Positions 44,262-56,169 are shown, counted from the first letter of the stretch. The stretch: DNA of 64,000 nucleotides from Ornithodoros turicata (GCF_037126465.1 NC_088203.1:91326668-91390667); one strand, 5' to 3'. Translations and numbers: made by a program. Notes: generated from the sequence alone by a model not told the origin.

Positions 44262-46955
44262 AGAAAATACAAAGATCGGCTCATACCGCCCTATTGCAAT
44301 ACAAAGTAATATTTATAAACTCTTTACCTCCATCCTAAACACCCGACTCCAACAGCATTGCGAACATCATAACTTCTTCAGCGAAGTACAGAACGGATTC
44401 AGACGGAATCGGCGGGCAAGTGATAACATTTTTATTTTAACGCAGCTTATTGAGATACGGAACAGAAATAAAGAGACAACACTCCTTGCATTCGTCGACC
44501 TCGAGAAAGCGTATGACGCCGTGGACCACATGATTATGTCTGCGAAACTGACTGAAACAGGCCTTTCGAAAGACGAAATATTACTGCTCGAGAAACTATA
44601 TGAAGATACAGAAACAATATACCAGCTGGGCAAACGCAAATCAAATTCAGTACCAGTCAAGGTGGGGCTAAGGCAGGGTTGCCCCTTTCCCCAACCTTGT
44701 TCAACATACAGGGTGTCCCAGAAAACGTGTCATTGAATTATAATTAAAAAAAAACTACGCCACCTAGAATCACGCGGTCAACGGCATTTGTTCTTATTAG
44801 GTTTTTGCCGCCTTCTAAAGTTAATGTCATGTACCCCAAGTTTAATTATGCAAATATTTGCGAACTGAACTCGGAAATTTGCCTAGTAAATGTCACTTTT
44901 TACCTCACCAATGTGAAGAGCATGTCTAATTTACTCCAATTCATGATAATTGACAGTGATATTCACGAGCTATCCCATCGGAAAAAATAGCCGAATATCA
45001 TGCTTTTCGGAGCACCGGACCAAAACGCGCGATGTCTTTTTGAGCGCAATCGCTCGCAGTCCGACGAAAGGAGGTTCCGAAGCCAGCCCACAGAGTGATA
45101 GTAGAAAAAGTAACGGTTCCTAAAATTGGGAGAGGGAAAGCATTATCCCAGCGAACGTGATAAGCCATGAGTGCGTTATCTCTTTCTGCGATGCCGGGGT
45201 GGGCTGGGTTTCAAACCTCCTTTCGTCGGACTGACAAAGATTGCGCTGAAAAATTCATCGTGCGCTATTCTGTGCTACCTCCGTAGAGCATGATGTTCGG
45301 CTATTTTTTCCGATACGATAGCTCCTGAATATCCCTGTCAATTATCATTAATTTGAGTAAATTAGACACGCTCTTCACATTGGTGAGGTAAAAAAGTGAC
45401 ATTTACTAGGCAAATTTCCGAGTTCAGTTCGCAAAAATTTACATGATTAAACTTACGTTACACGACATTCACATGAGGAGGTGGCAAAAACCCAGTAAGA
45501 ACAAATGCCGTTGACCGCATGACTCTAGGTGGTGTAGTTTTTTTTGTTATAATTCAATGACACGTTTTCTGGGACACCCTGTATATATAAACAACCTACT
45601 GCTGCGCTTGCAAAGCGAGTCAAAGGGGATCACCGTGAGAACTTTGACAACAACTGGGCAACCAATAGACACAGCAGTCGCAGCGGTGGCCTTCGCAGAC
45701 GGTATCGTTCTAGTTGCGCCATCGGAAGAAAGCCTGCAACATATGCTAAACATATGCACCGAAGAAGCTGAGAATTATGGGCTAAAGTTCAACGTATTAA
45801 AAACACAATGGATGGCTTTCAATAGCGAGGACCCAAGCAATTTGCATTTCACACTCCAAGATCGCCCACCCAAGAATACAAGTACCTGGGAATCACTTTC
45901 ACTAGTGACGAACACTGCCTGAGTAAGCACGAACAGAACGTAGTCAAAGAGTCTAACCAATTGAAAGGGCATATCTGGAACTCTGCAAGACATTCCTATA
46001 ACCGATATAGCGTAAGAAGACTACTTTGGAAATCTACAGCGGTCCCTGCCTTTACTTTCGCGAATGATGCGGTTGTCTTCTCGCCAGCTACAATCAGGAC
46101 CCTGGATCAACATCAACGAGAACTCGGAAAATGGTTACTAGGGGGTAACTTTGCAACAGCCAACGTACAAGGAGAAATGGGGTGGGCGACTTTCGCAACA
46201 CGAGACGCAAAGTCCAAAACGCATTACCTAGGACGATTAATACACCTACCGGAAACATCTATAGCAAAAAGAATTTTTCAGCATACCCGATACCTCGGTA
46301 TCAAAACAGCCTGGATAAAGAAAATAAACCAGTACGATAGGAAATATAGCAGAGGCACGAGGCGCCACAAAGCCCGCAACGAGAAAGTGGTAAAAAATCA
46401 CGGCCGAAGAAATCAAAACGACGGATGCTGAAGAATGGAAAAACAATGTAAAGAAAAAGCAAAGCCTCAAATGGTACGGTAACCACAAGTTGAAACCCCA
46501 AGTTTGCACCCAATATACAGGAGACAGAGCCAGCGCGCTCCTTTTCCAAGCACGTACGGGGTGTCTGGCTGTCTGCTAACAAATGTCAGGAGGAGTGAAC
46601 TTTTTGAAGAAGTGGATCCCACCTGTCAGCTATGCAGCAAAGGGATGGAGAGTCTATATCATATATTGATAGAATGTGACGCGCTTCAACCAGAGAGCCA
46701 CGAAACAACAGTGGGAAACCGAAACCACATCGACAGAACGGCTCAACCATGCGCAGCGCCGCCTTGTGAAGTGGGAGCAACTAAAAAAAAAAAAAAAAAA
46801 AAAATCGACAACATCTGGACAGACATAAGTGACAATGTGTATTTTTTTGTGTGTGCACGTTTTTATCTAGTTAGTTCTATTCTTGTCTATTTTTTCGCAC
46901 CTGTGAACCTATTTTTGGGATCTGCCCTGTATCAAAAGGGATTAGGTGCACGGTA
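44262..46955 (+). mobile_element. LINE-T, copy B (broken, split by a foldback)
   Basis: Plus-strand copy of the family at 39985-42266. 44262-44705 encodes YRPIA..., NGFRRNRRASDNIFILTQLIE and FVDLEKAYDAVDH. After the foldback insertion (44707-45583), 45590-46430 encodes AFADGIVLVAPSEESLQHM, KGHIWNSARHSYN and RELGKWLLG. 46540-46690 encodes TGCLLTNVRRSELF and CQLCSKGMESLYHILIEC. The second catalytic Asp of the ADD box is Gly (FADG), so it was dead as well as interrupted. It ends with the shared 3' UTR AAAAGGGATTAGGTG. 5'-truncated at nearly the same RT position as copy A. Confidence 0.85.
44707..45583. mobile_element. Foldback mariner-type element inside the LINE
   Basis: TIR TACAGGGTGTCCCAGAAAAC is mirrored by GTTTTCTGGGACACCCTGTA. 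The two halves, about 400 bp each, are inverted copies (for example GGCTATTTTTTCCGAT and its complement) around a unique centre with CCCAATTTTAGGAAC-type sequence. TA flanks. It interrupts the RT frame of LINE copy B, so it is younger than the LINE insertion. Confidence 0.9.
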
Positions 46956-46958
46956 CTT

Positions 46959-48201
46959 GCCCGCGAGGTGAGTTGTCAACAACTCGTGACTCAACGTCAT
47001 TGTTTATCAACCAATCAATTATCAATGTCAGCGTCCATTGCTCATCAGCTCCTTACGCGTCGTCCATAATAAAGCAACTGTTTACAAGATATCTTTCTTT
47101 CTCTTTCCTACATATCACGGCTTTCCAATCAAAGCAATACACCGTAAAGTGTTGCCACCATGATTCATCCTTGCTATCACCATGATAGCGGCGAGCTCCC
47201 TGTCTCAACAACCGTCGAATCGCGTGCTGTTGGCGAGCACAACAGTAAAATCCAACTCACTTTGCGGGCACATACAACAGTAATCATACCATCATACCGA
47301 AACGACCGCAGTGTGTCGCTAAGAGCGCAGTCGTCCTAAAGTCCCTCGATCGCTCTTTGGGAAGTAGCGACAACCCTTCCCTCGCCCTCTTTATTTTTCT
47401 CCCTTTCACTCCTCCGCCCGCCATGTTCTTCCCAGGTATCGACGCCGGTTCGGTTCGCTGATACATTGTCTTGCTAGCCGCCTGCTAATTTCACTTCAGC
47501 AGACCGAAATTTTGTGTATGTGCGTGCGTTTTGAATGCTAAACGTCCTTGACTTGTTTTTGAACTCCCAAATCAGAAGTAGGAGCATGCCGCTTAGTGTT
47601 ACAGCATCACGAAGAACCATTTGGCTGTGCAGTGAAACGCTTGAATGAAAACCAAACGAAAACGTCTTCGAAGGAAGACGTCTATTTCTCTATCTCATCT
47701 ATCTATTTCTCGGAAGTGCTGTTTGCCAGTCCTGCACGACTCCGTTTGCTTGTTAGGAAGATAAAAAGACAAAATATCTCCACAAGCATGACCGATAGTG
47801 ACTCTCTGTAATGCATCTGCTAGGGAATTGCAACTTAGCCTTTTCGTTCGTTTCTATTTTTTTTTCCAGAATCAAACAAACTTCAACCTCAACTACACCA
47901 AACTTATTTCATTTTCTGCACAGCGTCTTGTAAGGAGGTAGCTGTTCCAAGTAATGCCCTGGTTTACCGTAATTTTTCCCACTAATGTCCCTATGCCTGG
48001 CTACTATAATTTTCCCACCCTCAAGTATAAGGGAAAAAACACACAATTTGGATTTCCTGCTAACACAGCTGCAAGCCTCATGCTGACTAATTGGAACGGC
48101 CCTGAAAAGGGTCTTTTTTTCAGCGCGTGTTGTCATGTCAGGTTGTTCTTGTCAGGTTGTCACAATCGGGTTGTCTTCATAGGTAATCTTAACCATCTAT
48201 A
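46959..48201. other. Intergenic stretch, no supported gene
   Basis: No recognisable exon. The part 47325-47385 is one half of an inverted pair with 49283-49360 (block TAAAGTCCCTCGATCGCTCT). The rest is AT-rich with short T-runs and nothing I can name. Confidence 0.5.
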
Positions 48202-48832
48202 GGTGTTCTTATTAGGTTTTTGCCACCTCCTCATGTGAATGTCGTGTAACGTTAGTTTAATTATGTAAATTTTTGCGAGCTTAAGTCGGAAATTTGCCTA
48301 GTAAAGGTCACTTTTTTACCCCACCAATGTGAAGAGCGTGTCTAATTTAGTCAAATTAACAGGCACGGCTTATCACGTCCGACTTTCGCTGGGATAATGC
48401 TTTCCCTCTCCCAATTTTAGGAACTGTTACTTTTTCTACTATCACTCTGTGGGCTGGCTTCGGAACCTCCTTTCGTCGCACTCAGAGCGATTGCGCTCCA
48501 AAAGTCATCGCGCGCTATGGTCCGGTGCTCCGAAAAGCATGATATTCGGCTATTTTTTCCGATGCGATAGCTCGTGAATATAACTGTGAATTATCATGAT
48601 TTTGAGTGAATTTGGCACGCTCTTCATATTGGTGAGGTAAAAAAGTGACCTTTACCTGGCAAATTTCCGAGTTCAGTTCACAAATATTTACATAATTAAA
48701 CTTGGAGTACATGACATTCACATTAGGAGGTGACAAAAACCTAATAAGAACAAATGCTGTTGACCGCATGACTCTAGGTGGTGTAGTTTTTTTTATCATA
48801 ATTCAATGACACGTTTTATGGGACACCCTGTA
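48202..48832. mobile_element. Foldback mariner-type element, second copy
   Basis: Same family as 44707-45583, but the left terminal repeat is missing. The right end CACGTTTTATGGGACACCCTGTA is intact. The unique centre is inverted relative to the first copy, as expected for a foldback that can flip. It abuts the broken THAP exon. Confidence 0.82.
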
Positions 48833-48859
48833 TATATCTGTTGGCCGTGTGATAAATGG

Positions 48860-49100
48860 TTTCTCGAATTCTTTAACACGTGGGGAACGTCAGCAGAGAA
48901 GTAGAGACGGCGGCTTGGGTCACAAGGATGAAGACTATGACACTTGTGCTTTTCGTTGGCTTGAAGTTTTTTCCTCCAATCTTGTGCAGCCACGCCTTCC
49001 GCCTTGCTACTTCTTTACTGCTTTTCCCCATTGGAACGGCAAACATTGCCTGTCCTGTTTCAGGACGACTATTGCACCCGAAGGCACAGCAGCCAGTCAT
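48860..49100 (-). pseudogene. THAP-domain exon with frameshift
   Basis: From ATG at 49100 (minus) the frame reads MTGCCAFGCNSRPETG, AMFAVPMGK, RRKAWLHKIGGKNFKPTKST. This is the start of a THAP zinc-finger: C5-x3-C9, the hydrophobic FAVP strand and the invariant Trp. The expected C..HF half is not in this frame but in the next one (KCHSLHP..., then SRRLYFSADVPHVL), so there is a one-base shift near 48950. Beyond that the exon runs into the foldback element at 48832. THAP domains bind DNA in cell-cycle regulators and P-element transposases. A gene relic is most likely; a sequencing error at the shift is the alternative. Confidence 0.65.
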
Positions 49101-49282
49101 TTTCAGTCGGTTATGATAGGCGATTCAACGCGATAGTTCGGCCTTCAAAAACTACGCGCAAAGAGCACGAACGCACGAACTGAGCAAGGAGCGAACTTGG
49201 GAAGATCATGGCGGACGGAAGCAAAGCGACACGGCGGAAGTGGCGCAAAACTACCACGTGAGCACCTTCGACCAACGAACGC

Positions 49283-49360
49283 TCCCTGTCGGCGCCGCAA
49301 GGGTTGTCGCTACTTCTCAAAGAGCGATCGAGGGACTTTAAGTCGTCCTAGAGTCAAGTC
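49283..49360. repeat. Right half of an inverted pair with 47325-47385
   Basis: AAGGGTTGTCGCTACTTCTC and AGAGCGATCGAGGGACTTTA are complementary, with a few changes, to 47330-47385. The pair brackets about 1.9 kb that includes the broken THAP exon and a foldback element. This could be the terminal repeats of an older transposon or two dispersed repeat copies. Confidence 0.55.
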
Positions 49361-49468
49361 GTCGTCCACCAAGTCTCCAAGTCTAAGTCGTCCACCCCTC
49401 TGAGGCAATGAACTGTCCTGATTTCGCCAGCTTCCGCTTGCCGGAACACGCGAGCGGTGTATTTCCTC

Positions 49469-49513
49469 CTCGGTACGACACCCTAGCGGGCCCCGCTAGG
49501 GTGTCGTACCGAG
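49469..49513. repeat. Perfect 45-bp palindrome
   Basis: 22-bp arms (CTCGGTACGACACCCTAGCG plus GG) are perfectly complementary around a single C at 49491. The half-site also occurs singly at 44160-44179, so the palindrome formed by joining two copies of repeat R2 head to head. Confidence 0.9.
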
Positions 49514-49925
49514 TACACCGTTGTCGTACACCGTTCGCGTGTTCCGTAAACTTTTGTCGGGACCTGTACAAGTTATGGCAATGCACTGTACAATGAAACG
49601 CCGCTAACGTACCGGTCACAAAAAGTAATCAAACTTGTCTTACCGTTCACCTGCGGTACGTCGGAAAAAGTGCAGACTTCCTCTATGACGATTTCTGCGT
49701 CCTTTGGGGGTGCAGGGATTCCCTGTTATGTTCGTCTTCCCGCTGTTGTGATGATCACGTGGATGTGCCATTCCGTTCTCACATTAGCAGTTCGCCACAA
49801 TCTAAATCTAAAGCATTCAAAACCCTCAAACTATACCCGCTAGCGTCTGGCGTCTGCGTGCACAACGGTTGCAGTCCGAGAGAACACGCATGGCCGGACA
49901 GACGTCAGACGTGATGTCTCTTCAG

Positions 49926-50961
49926 CAGTGTTGCCACACGCAAAAAATATTTATCTGTAGGTCGAGCTAAAAATCTGTAGCCACTCAAAACTCAGTGCCT
50001 TCGGATCTGGAATGTCTGCCTGCGTCTCTAAATTAGTGGAAGAGCAAGGGCTTATTTCGTCCCACTGCTGAAGACCACAGCCGGAATTTCTTGCTGTGGC
50101 GCACTGCCGTTGGAACTTTCAGTTTCGGTTTGCGATGTCGCGATTTTTGTGACTGCAGCGGAGTTAAGTGTCTGCTACAATCACACACACAAAAAAAGTG
50201 TCACTGCACGTAGATTTTAATACTTTGACATGTGTGTTCACATCAGCTGTGGCGCTGCAATGCAAGAATAACCTATCGCGTGTAGTAGGAACATTTCTCT
50301 CGCTCGTTCCACCATCGCAGTAATGAGCGAGGATCACAATGGACCACAAAAACAATAAAGCTCGATATATTCACAGACATAACGAAAGCGTACATGCGTG
50401 ACGTGAATTATAAACGTTTGGTTTCACTTCAAAGCCAGCCAAGTCAAGTCTCTGAGGCAAACTGGTAACGCGCACATACTCAAGAGGTGGTGCTGGTGGT
50501 GAAAGAGCTCGCCAAATATTCAAGAAAACTGATTTAGCGTTGAGGCTCGCCAATGGTTCGTTCGCTGAAGACGTCCTTCTCCTCCGGCGACACAAGCCAG
50601 TTTCGTGATCGACGGATCAAATCCTTGTCAATGGCGAAGGCAAAACAGCTTGACCCAACAGCATGCGTTTTGTGTGCAGGAGGCCAGCTGTGGTGGTCGT
50701 TGAGAGGCTGTTTCTTTGATTCTTTTTCATCAAATTAACTGCAGAAAATATTCTAAAAAATAGTCGGTCAAACACTCATTCCCGCGTTCTGCTGACGTTT
50801 TTCATCGTTGTCGTTTTGTGCACTGATGCGAAACACGTACTGCGTCGAGTGATCCATTCATTGGACCAAAAATCATGAGATTTATATAAATCTCTGTAGA
50901 TCTGTAGATTTTTCAAAAAGTAGGTAGATCTCATGATAAATCTGTAGGTGTGGCAACACTG
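49926..50961. mobile_element. hAT-type element, CAGTGTTGCCACAC ends
   Basis: CAGTGTTGCCACAC and GTGTGGCAACACTG are inverted. The flanks are CTCTTCAG (49918-49925) and CTCCTCAG (50962-50969), an 8-bp TSD with one change. ATCTGTAG words repeat near both ends. 1036 bp, no transposase recognised. Confidence 0.8.
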
Positions 50962-51105
50962 CTCCTCAGTCCTCCGTCGGTTTTCTTTCTCCCCCGTTCG
51001 ACCGACCGTTTGGATGTTTGAACAAGAGATAAACTGATGTTCTGAGGCTGGAACAACATAGAAGGGACAGATACAAACAAGCCTCAAATTGCCTAAGAAA
51101 TCAAC

Positions 51106-51171
51106 GATGAAAGATGAAAGTCACTGGCTAAGTCAGCTGGCTAACCTTTTCAGTGACTTTCATCTTTCATC
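51106..51171. repeat. 21-bp perfect stem, 24-nt loop hairpin
   Basis: GATGAAAGATGAAAGTCACTG (51106-51126) is perfectly complementary to 51151-51171. The loop holds AGTCAGCTGGCTAA. The size is similar to a small-RNA precursor, but a stem with no mismatch is more typical of a recent inverted duplication. Confidence 0.7.
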
Positions 51172-51429
51172 GGATGTTTGGATACTCGCGCCTCAATCAA
51201 ATGACTCTCGCCCAATCAGCGCGAAGGAAACTGACGCCAGCGCTTGGAGACCAATGAGCTCCAAATATTTATACACATACTGCTGCAGCCAATCAGAGAT
51301 CTTCCGAGCGCACGCGCCGGTGGCGACCACTGATCTCGATTGTAAAAGGCTGGATCGCGGATAGGGAGCGCGATCGTGCGGCAACCGGCCGCCATCTTAC
51401 TGTACCCAAAACAGTCGCCGCAGCGATCA

Positions 51430-52610
51430 TGGCAACTTCTTGCAATTACGGTCGTACCAACCGTACCGGCAATGATACCGGGCCGAAATTTCTACAGGTG
51501 AGTCATTCTTTATCAAGGAATAAATAGGCGTCCATTCTGTACATTTATTTGACAATTATGAAGTGTTTTTTTGTCCAAAACCAGCACTGGGTGCAAGTTG
51601 TTTGATCGCTCTTCCGAGGTTCAATCGAACCCACTTGCATTTTACCCGCCGGCAAATACAGTTTGAGTGCATAACATGCTGGAGAGAACATGTTACACTA
51701 CACTGATAGTGGTGTCATCAATATGTGCGAGCACTCGAGCGCTTTTCTGCATGCATTGCTAGCACTGTACCAAGTGTTCTCTACGGAAGCAAGTGCACAG
51801 TCATTTCTTTGAACCACCTTCGCGTATAAGTTCAGTATTACGTCATAATAAGACCAAGATAGTCACCCTTTTTCTTGTATTGGTATTATTTTGTGCCTTG
51901 GTTTGATTTGTGACAAAGAATCCTACGTAACGGTGGTGTGGTGTGACTTGGATACCGCCTTTGTATCTGCGCTATGTTGTCAGCTTGTTGCGATAATAAT
52001 AATTTGTATCTTGTCGTGTTATTTGCAGCAGTGTGGTCCCTCAATACAGGTTTCCTCACGGGGGCTACCCAGAGGATCGTCTGTGTCATCGAGCATCACC
52101 TGTGTCATCGTCTGATGCGATCGAGCTTACAGATAAGTATCATGTTCCTCATTCACGGGTTCCTACTGTACGAGGAGGAACCACCCCAGTGCACGCACTG
52201 TGGTGAGCCTCTCTCAATTTTGTACATTCTCTTTACATGTTCACATCATGGAACACATCACTTCAAAGAGCTTTATATACACCTTAGACCCCTTCACCCA
52301 GCATTGTGTCTTAGTGATGAAGCTATAATTTCTTTTACAACAGCGTTTAAACGTTGAAATTTTTAAAAGATATCAAGATTGTAAACCCTGTTTTAAACTG
52401 ATGTTTTAAACATTTATGCGATGCTTTTACTAAACAACATATTTATTTTTAACTAGTTGCAACCTAACAAATGTTCTCTCCTTCACAGCTGCCTCGACAT
52501 ACGCAAGAAATGGGTGCAAAACCTGAGCAGTGCCCACAAACTTCGATCACCGCAGCACCTCCAAAAAGTAAAAGCATATGTGTCACATGAGATTTTTAAA
52601 GGTATTCATA
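51430..52610 (+). pseudogene. Possible THAP-like gene relic, two-exon layout
   Basis: The first exon (51430-51498) reads MATSCNYGRTNRTGNDTGPKF and ends at a perfect CAG/GTGAGT donor. It follows a GC-rich segment. After the acceptor CTCCTTCACAG (about 52489) the phase-correct frame is LPRHTQEMGAKPEQ, while the adjacent frame reads RKKWVQNLSSAHKLRSP. That resembles the middle of a THAP domain, but needs a one-base shift, and a Cys expected after CNYG is Arg. A hAT MITE interrupts the 3' part at 52612. Recognition is weak; it could equally be an unrelated small gene. Confidence 0.3.
52108..52356 (+). pseudogene. LINE C-terminal zinc-binding fragment
   Basis: An open frame reading LIHGFLLYEEEPPQCTHCGE, PLSILYILFTC and later LSDEAIISF. 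This is the CxxC...HxxxxC-like tail found at the end of Jockey/I-type LINE polyproteins, here with the His changed (LYILFTC). It lies within the presumed intron of the 51.4-kb relic and has no reverse transcriptase attached. Confidence 0.5.
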
Positions 52611-52611
52611 G

Positions 52612-53110
52612 CAGTGATGGCCAGTAGTTAACTACTTAAACTACCTGATTGTAGTTAAAAAGTAGTTATCAACTACTTGCAGAAATGTAGTGTGCAACTA
52701 CTAGTTAAACTACTATTTCGAGTAGTTGGCTACAGTAGTTAGGTTACTGCAGGCGCCAACTACTTCCGATTTTGCCGCAAGCTTTACGGCATGGCTGTGC
52801 TTCCGATTTTTACCTTGAGCTACTTGTTTGATGAGAACGGAGGTGCAGAGCAATTGTGCTGTGCTTGTGTACTAAATCTTCACTTCTATATCACTGCTTG
52901 TGATTTATATTTAGGGGTCTTAGAACGCTATTGAATGGGATTGGTGTTGATGGACAACATTAAGTAGTTATAGATGTAGTTAAACTACACTGCAGTAGTT
53001 AAAGAAGTAGTTTTAACTACCCTGCCTGAAAAGTAGTTGAACTACTAGTTAAACTACTCCATTGCAAAGTAGTTAGTAGTTATAGTAGAAGTACTTAGTG
53101 GCCATCACTG
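52612..53110. mobile_element. hAT-type MITE with perfect 8-bp TSD
   Basis: CAGTGATGGCCAGTAGTT and AAGTACTTAGTGGCCATCACTG-type ends are inverted. ATTCATAG flanks it exactly on both sides (52604-52611 and 53111-53118). The interior consists mainly of AGTAGTTAAACTAC words, so long stretches self-pair. 499 bp. Confidence 0.92.
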
Positions 53111-53700
53111 ATTCATAGTATATAATACCTTGTATTAACTGTTGTAGATCTAACCCACCTCTACAGTGTACACCCTCAGGAATTAAAACTCGTTGCGGAA
53201 CTGTGGTCATTGTTTCAGTTACTAGGCATGCACATATATGCTATAAGAAGAAAATTATTTCTTGAGAATGCACTACTGTTGATCAAACTCATGCAGCTGT
53301 AGGTTTACCTTCGGCCTCTTGGAACTCTCTGTAGTTGCCTTAGCTGCAGGAGGAGTGTCCTCCAGCATGTAAACTACTTGCAAAAATATTGACGTATTTA
53401 AGGTTATGACACAGTTTGAAGGGTTTCAATTCAGGAAATTTGCAGTGGCAGGGCCTGCCAGAGTGAAACCTACTGAATATTTATGGTGTCGAAGGGGCGG
53501 TTCCTTCAGGACAGGAATATCTTGGATGGGAGCAAAAAGCTTGAAATTAACAAAGTGTTGTTTGCATTACGCAATTTGTAATACACTGAACACATAGGCA
53601 GCAAAACAAAAATTTAAAATTCAGCATGTATGAAAATTGGGTGCAACAAATTTACATAGTGTACCTGTACGTTGTCATTTCTGTGATATATATTGTCATT

Positions 53701-53748
53701 GCAGGGAGGTCACAAAACAATAAATGTATTGTTTTGTCACTTCCCTGC
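53701..53748. repeat. Short hairpin, 22-bp stem
   Basis: The arm 53701-53722 (begins GCAGGGAGGTCACAAAAC) pairs with 53727-53748 with two mismatches, leaving a 4-base loop AATG. An RNA from this site would fold stably. It is too short for a typical animal pre-miRNA. Confidence 0.6.
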
Positions 53749-56169
53749 GCATTCATTGTATCTTGAAATGCGTATATGCCAGAATAAATGTTGAACTTGA
53801 AAAATGTATATTTTCTTTATTCATAGAGCATAACATCACTTATCTTTACAAAAGCATATCGTGTTAATCTTTGTCACTCAGAATGCACAACCAAGAAAGC
53901 CATCTTCCACTAAACATCACGTTTGACAAGATTCAGTTGGTATCATTTCATACACAGGGAACACCAGGGCTCCAGTTTCAAGCTCCAAATCGTCATGTTG
54001 CAGTTGGGAAACCGTACATGTGTAGTGCAAGAGAGCCCTCGCACATGAAAATGTAAGATGGGAGTCACTGTTAATGCAAAGTGACTCCTATGAGAGAGAC
54101 AGACGCTGAAGAAAAGTGTGCAAACTGCGGAAAGTGCCATAGAGGGTTTTCAGAAATCGTGCCTGGTTTCACAGCAGTGCTACCACATTCCCTTTTAGAT
54201 GACGATGATAATGATTGGAGTTTCAGATGTGCAGCTGCATTTTTTGCAACGTGCTCCACATAACTAGCATGACAAAGTCAGCAGTGGATGGCAGGCCCCC
54301 ATCCTTACGCAGCTTTGTTCACGCTGCAGTTCTATTCACCAAAAGCATGTGAGTACGCGAGAAGGACATTCAATTTCACCTGCAAATAATCAGAGCAAAT
54401 GAAGGAAGAAGAAAAAAGAAGTGCTGTACTTCAAAAGGAGATAAGTCTTGTGTCTCAAGGAGGTGTTACCACTTACTAAATAACTTTATTAAGTTTACAT
54501 CAACACCTAGATTAACTGGCCTAAGCGTAATCTAATTGCGTGCAGTAATTGTTTGGGATGCTTCGGTGTGTTCATATTTGCGAGGCATTACATCGAAGAC
54601 ACCACTGTCGTTCACTAAAAGACCCTTTCTTGCTTGATATCAATCAAATTAAACGCATACGCCTGTTTGAAACAACGGCTGTGATTCTACGGGGCGATTT
54701 CTTTCTACCATGCGGGTATCCCTTCTGGGACCGCTCTTTGTGGAACAATTTTTGTCCAGAACGCAGCACGGGATATTATATACATGGTTGTTGTTAACCT
54801 CACATCGTTTCTTATTGAAATATTGGCTGGGAAACGCGCTGTAGTACAATTCCCAGCGCTGCACTGCAGTGACGGTCTAGTTTCGGAATGCAAAACATAA
54901 CGTTATCAAGAATCGAAATGCAGGGCACCTGCGAAACACTGTTAGGATACATCAGTATACTGGCACCTTACAAAATCGCGTGACGACAAACAATGATCAA
55001 CACCTGTAGCGCAATAAATACTCACAATCTCTGTTGCCTCCCATTGTTTCCAATGGGCACACGCAGCGTTTTAGGGCCCACCAACATGGCGGCCCGAATG
55101 CGTGCCTCTCTCCCACGAGCCCCTCTCCCATACGCGATCCAGCCTTGGCGACAGTATTTTGGAGGCGGTGCGTTTTGGTGCGTTTCGCTTAAGAGCCTTG
55201 GAGGCGCCACCAGCAACATGGCGGCGCCCAAGGAGTTTTGTTTTTCGTAGTTTCGATGGATCGTACAAGTATTGCCATTTATCCTGTGTTCGTGCAAGTA
55301 GTCCTTTAATACGTCGCATTACCAACACTATGAGGCATTGCACAAATCGATAGGCACATCTGCGCTTTGATCAGTCACGAGAAGTCAAAACTCGCCGCAC
55401 ATCCACGACAGCTTATTGTGAGTACGCTTATGAAAACACAATTTGCGGTTAGTAAACAACACGGTACTCTGAACTGTGCAACATAGCGGCAACAAAGAGC
55501 GTTCCTCTTATTTTGTTGTAATGGTTGTCTTGTTTCGAACTGGAATAAATGCGTTCAGCGACCTGTGCTGTTGCTGGTTGCAAGTTTGCAATTAATGACG
55601 TAACAGTCAGCTGCGTTGGCGTCGCATATATCGGCCTGTAATCATCACTTGTCTTCTGCAGCTCAGAGTGTTTAATGCGTAGCACGTGACAGTGACACTT
55701 CGCTGATCTCCAACAGTACAATATTGATAATGCTAAGTAGGCCATTCGTAGAGTTTGCTGCTTCTTCGAGATCGGAAGTAATTTGTGCACATGACCTACC
55801 TACTGAAGCAGGTTGGAAGAGGATAAATTCACCCTGAACTCGTTGCACAAGCTGATTAGATGACCGAGGAATCTTCCGTTGCTTTTTCTTACGAAATAAG
55901 TTGTGTCAGCAAGAAACTGTTGCTGCGCGTCGTTTTGGTTGCAGCTGATTGCAAGGAATGCCGCAACATCGATTACTAATAATGAAGTTTTGCCCCTGAA
56001 ATTGGCGTAGATATTTTGTGAAACGTACCAGGCACATTAAGGTCTGTACCAAGAACAAAAAAAGCACCTTATTTTTAATATGTTTGAAGCCAAAATAGTA
56101 ACGCATGAGTACATGGTTTCCCAAAACATGATGTTGTAGCAATTCTTCAGGTGACTGTTGGTGACAGTT

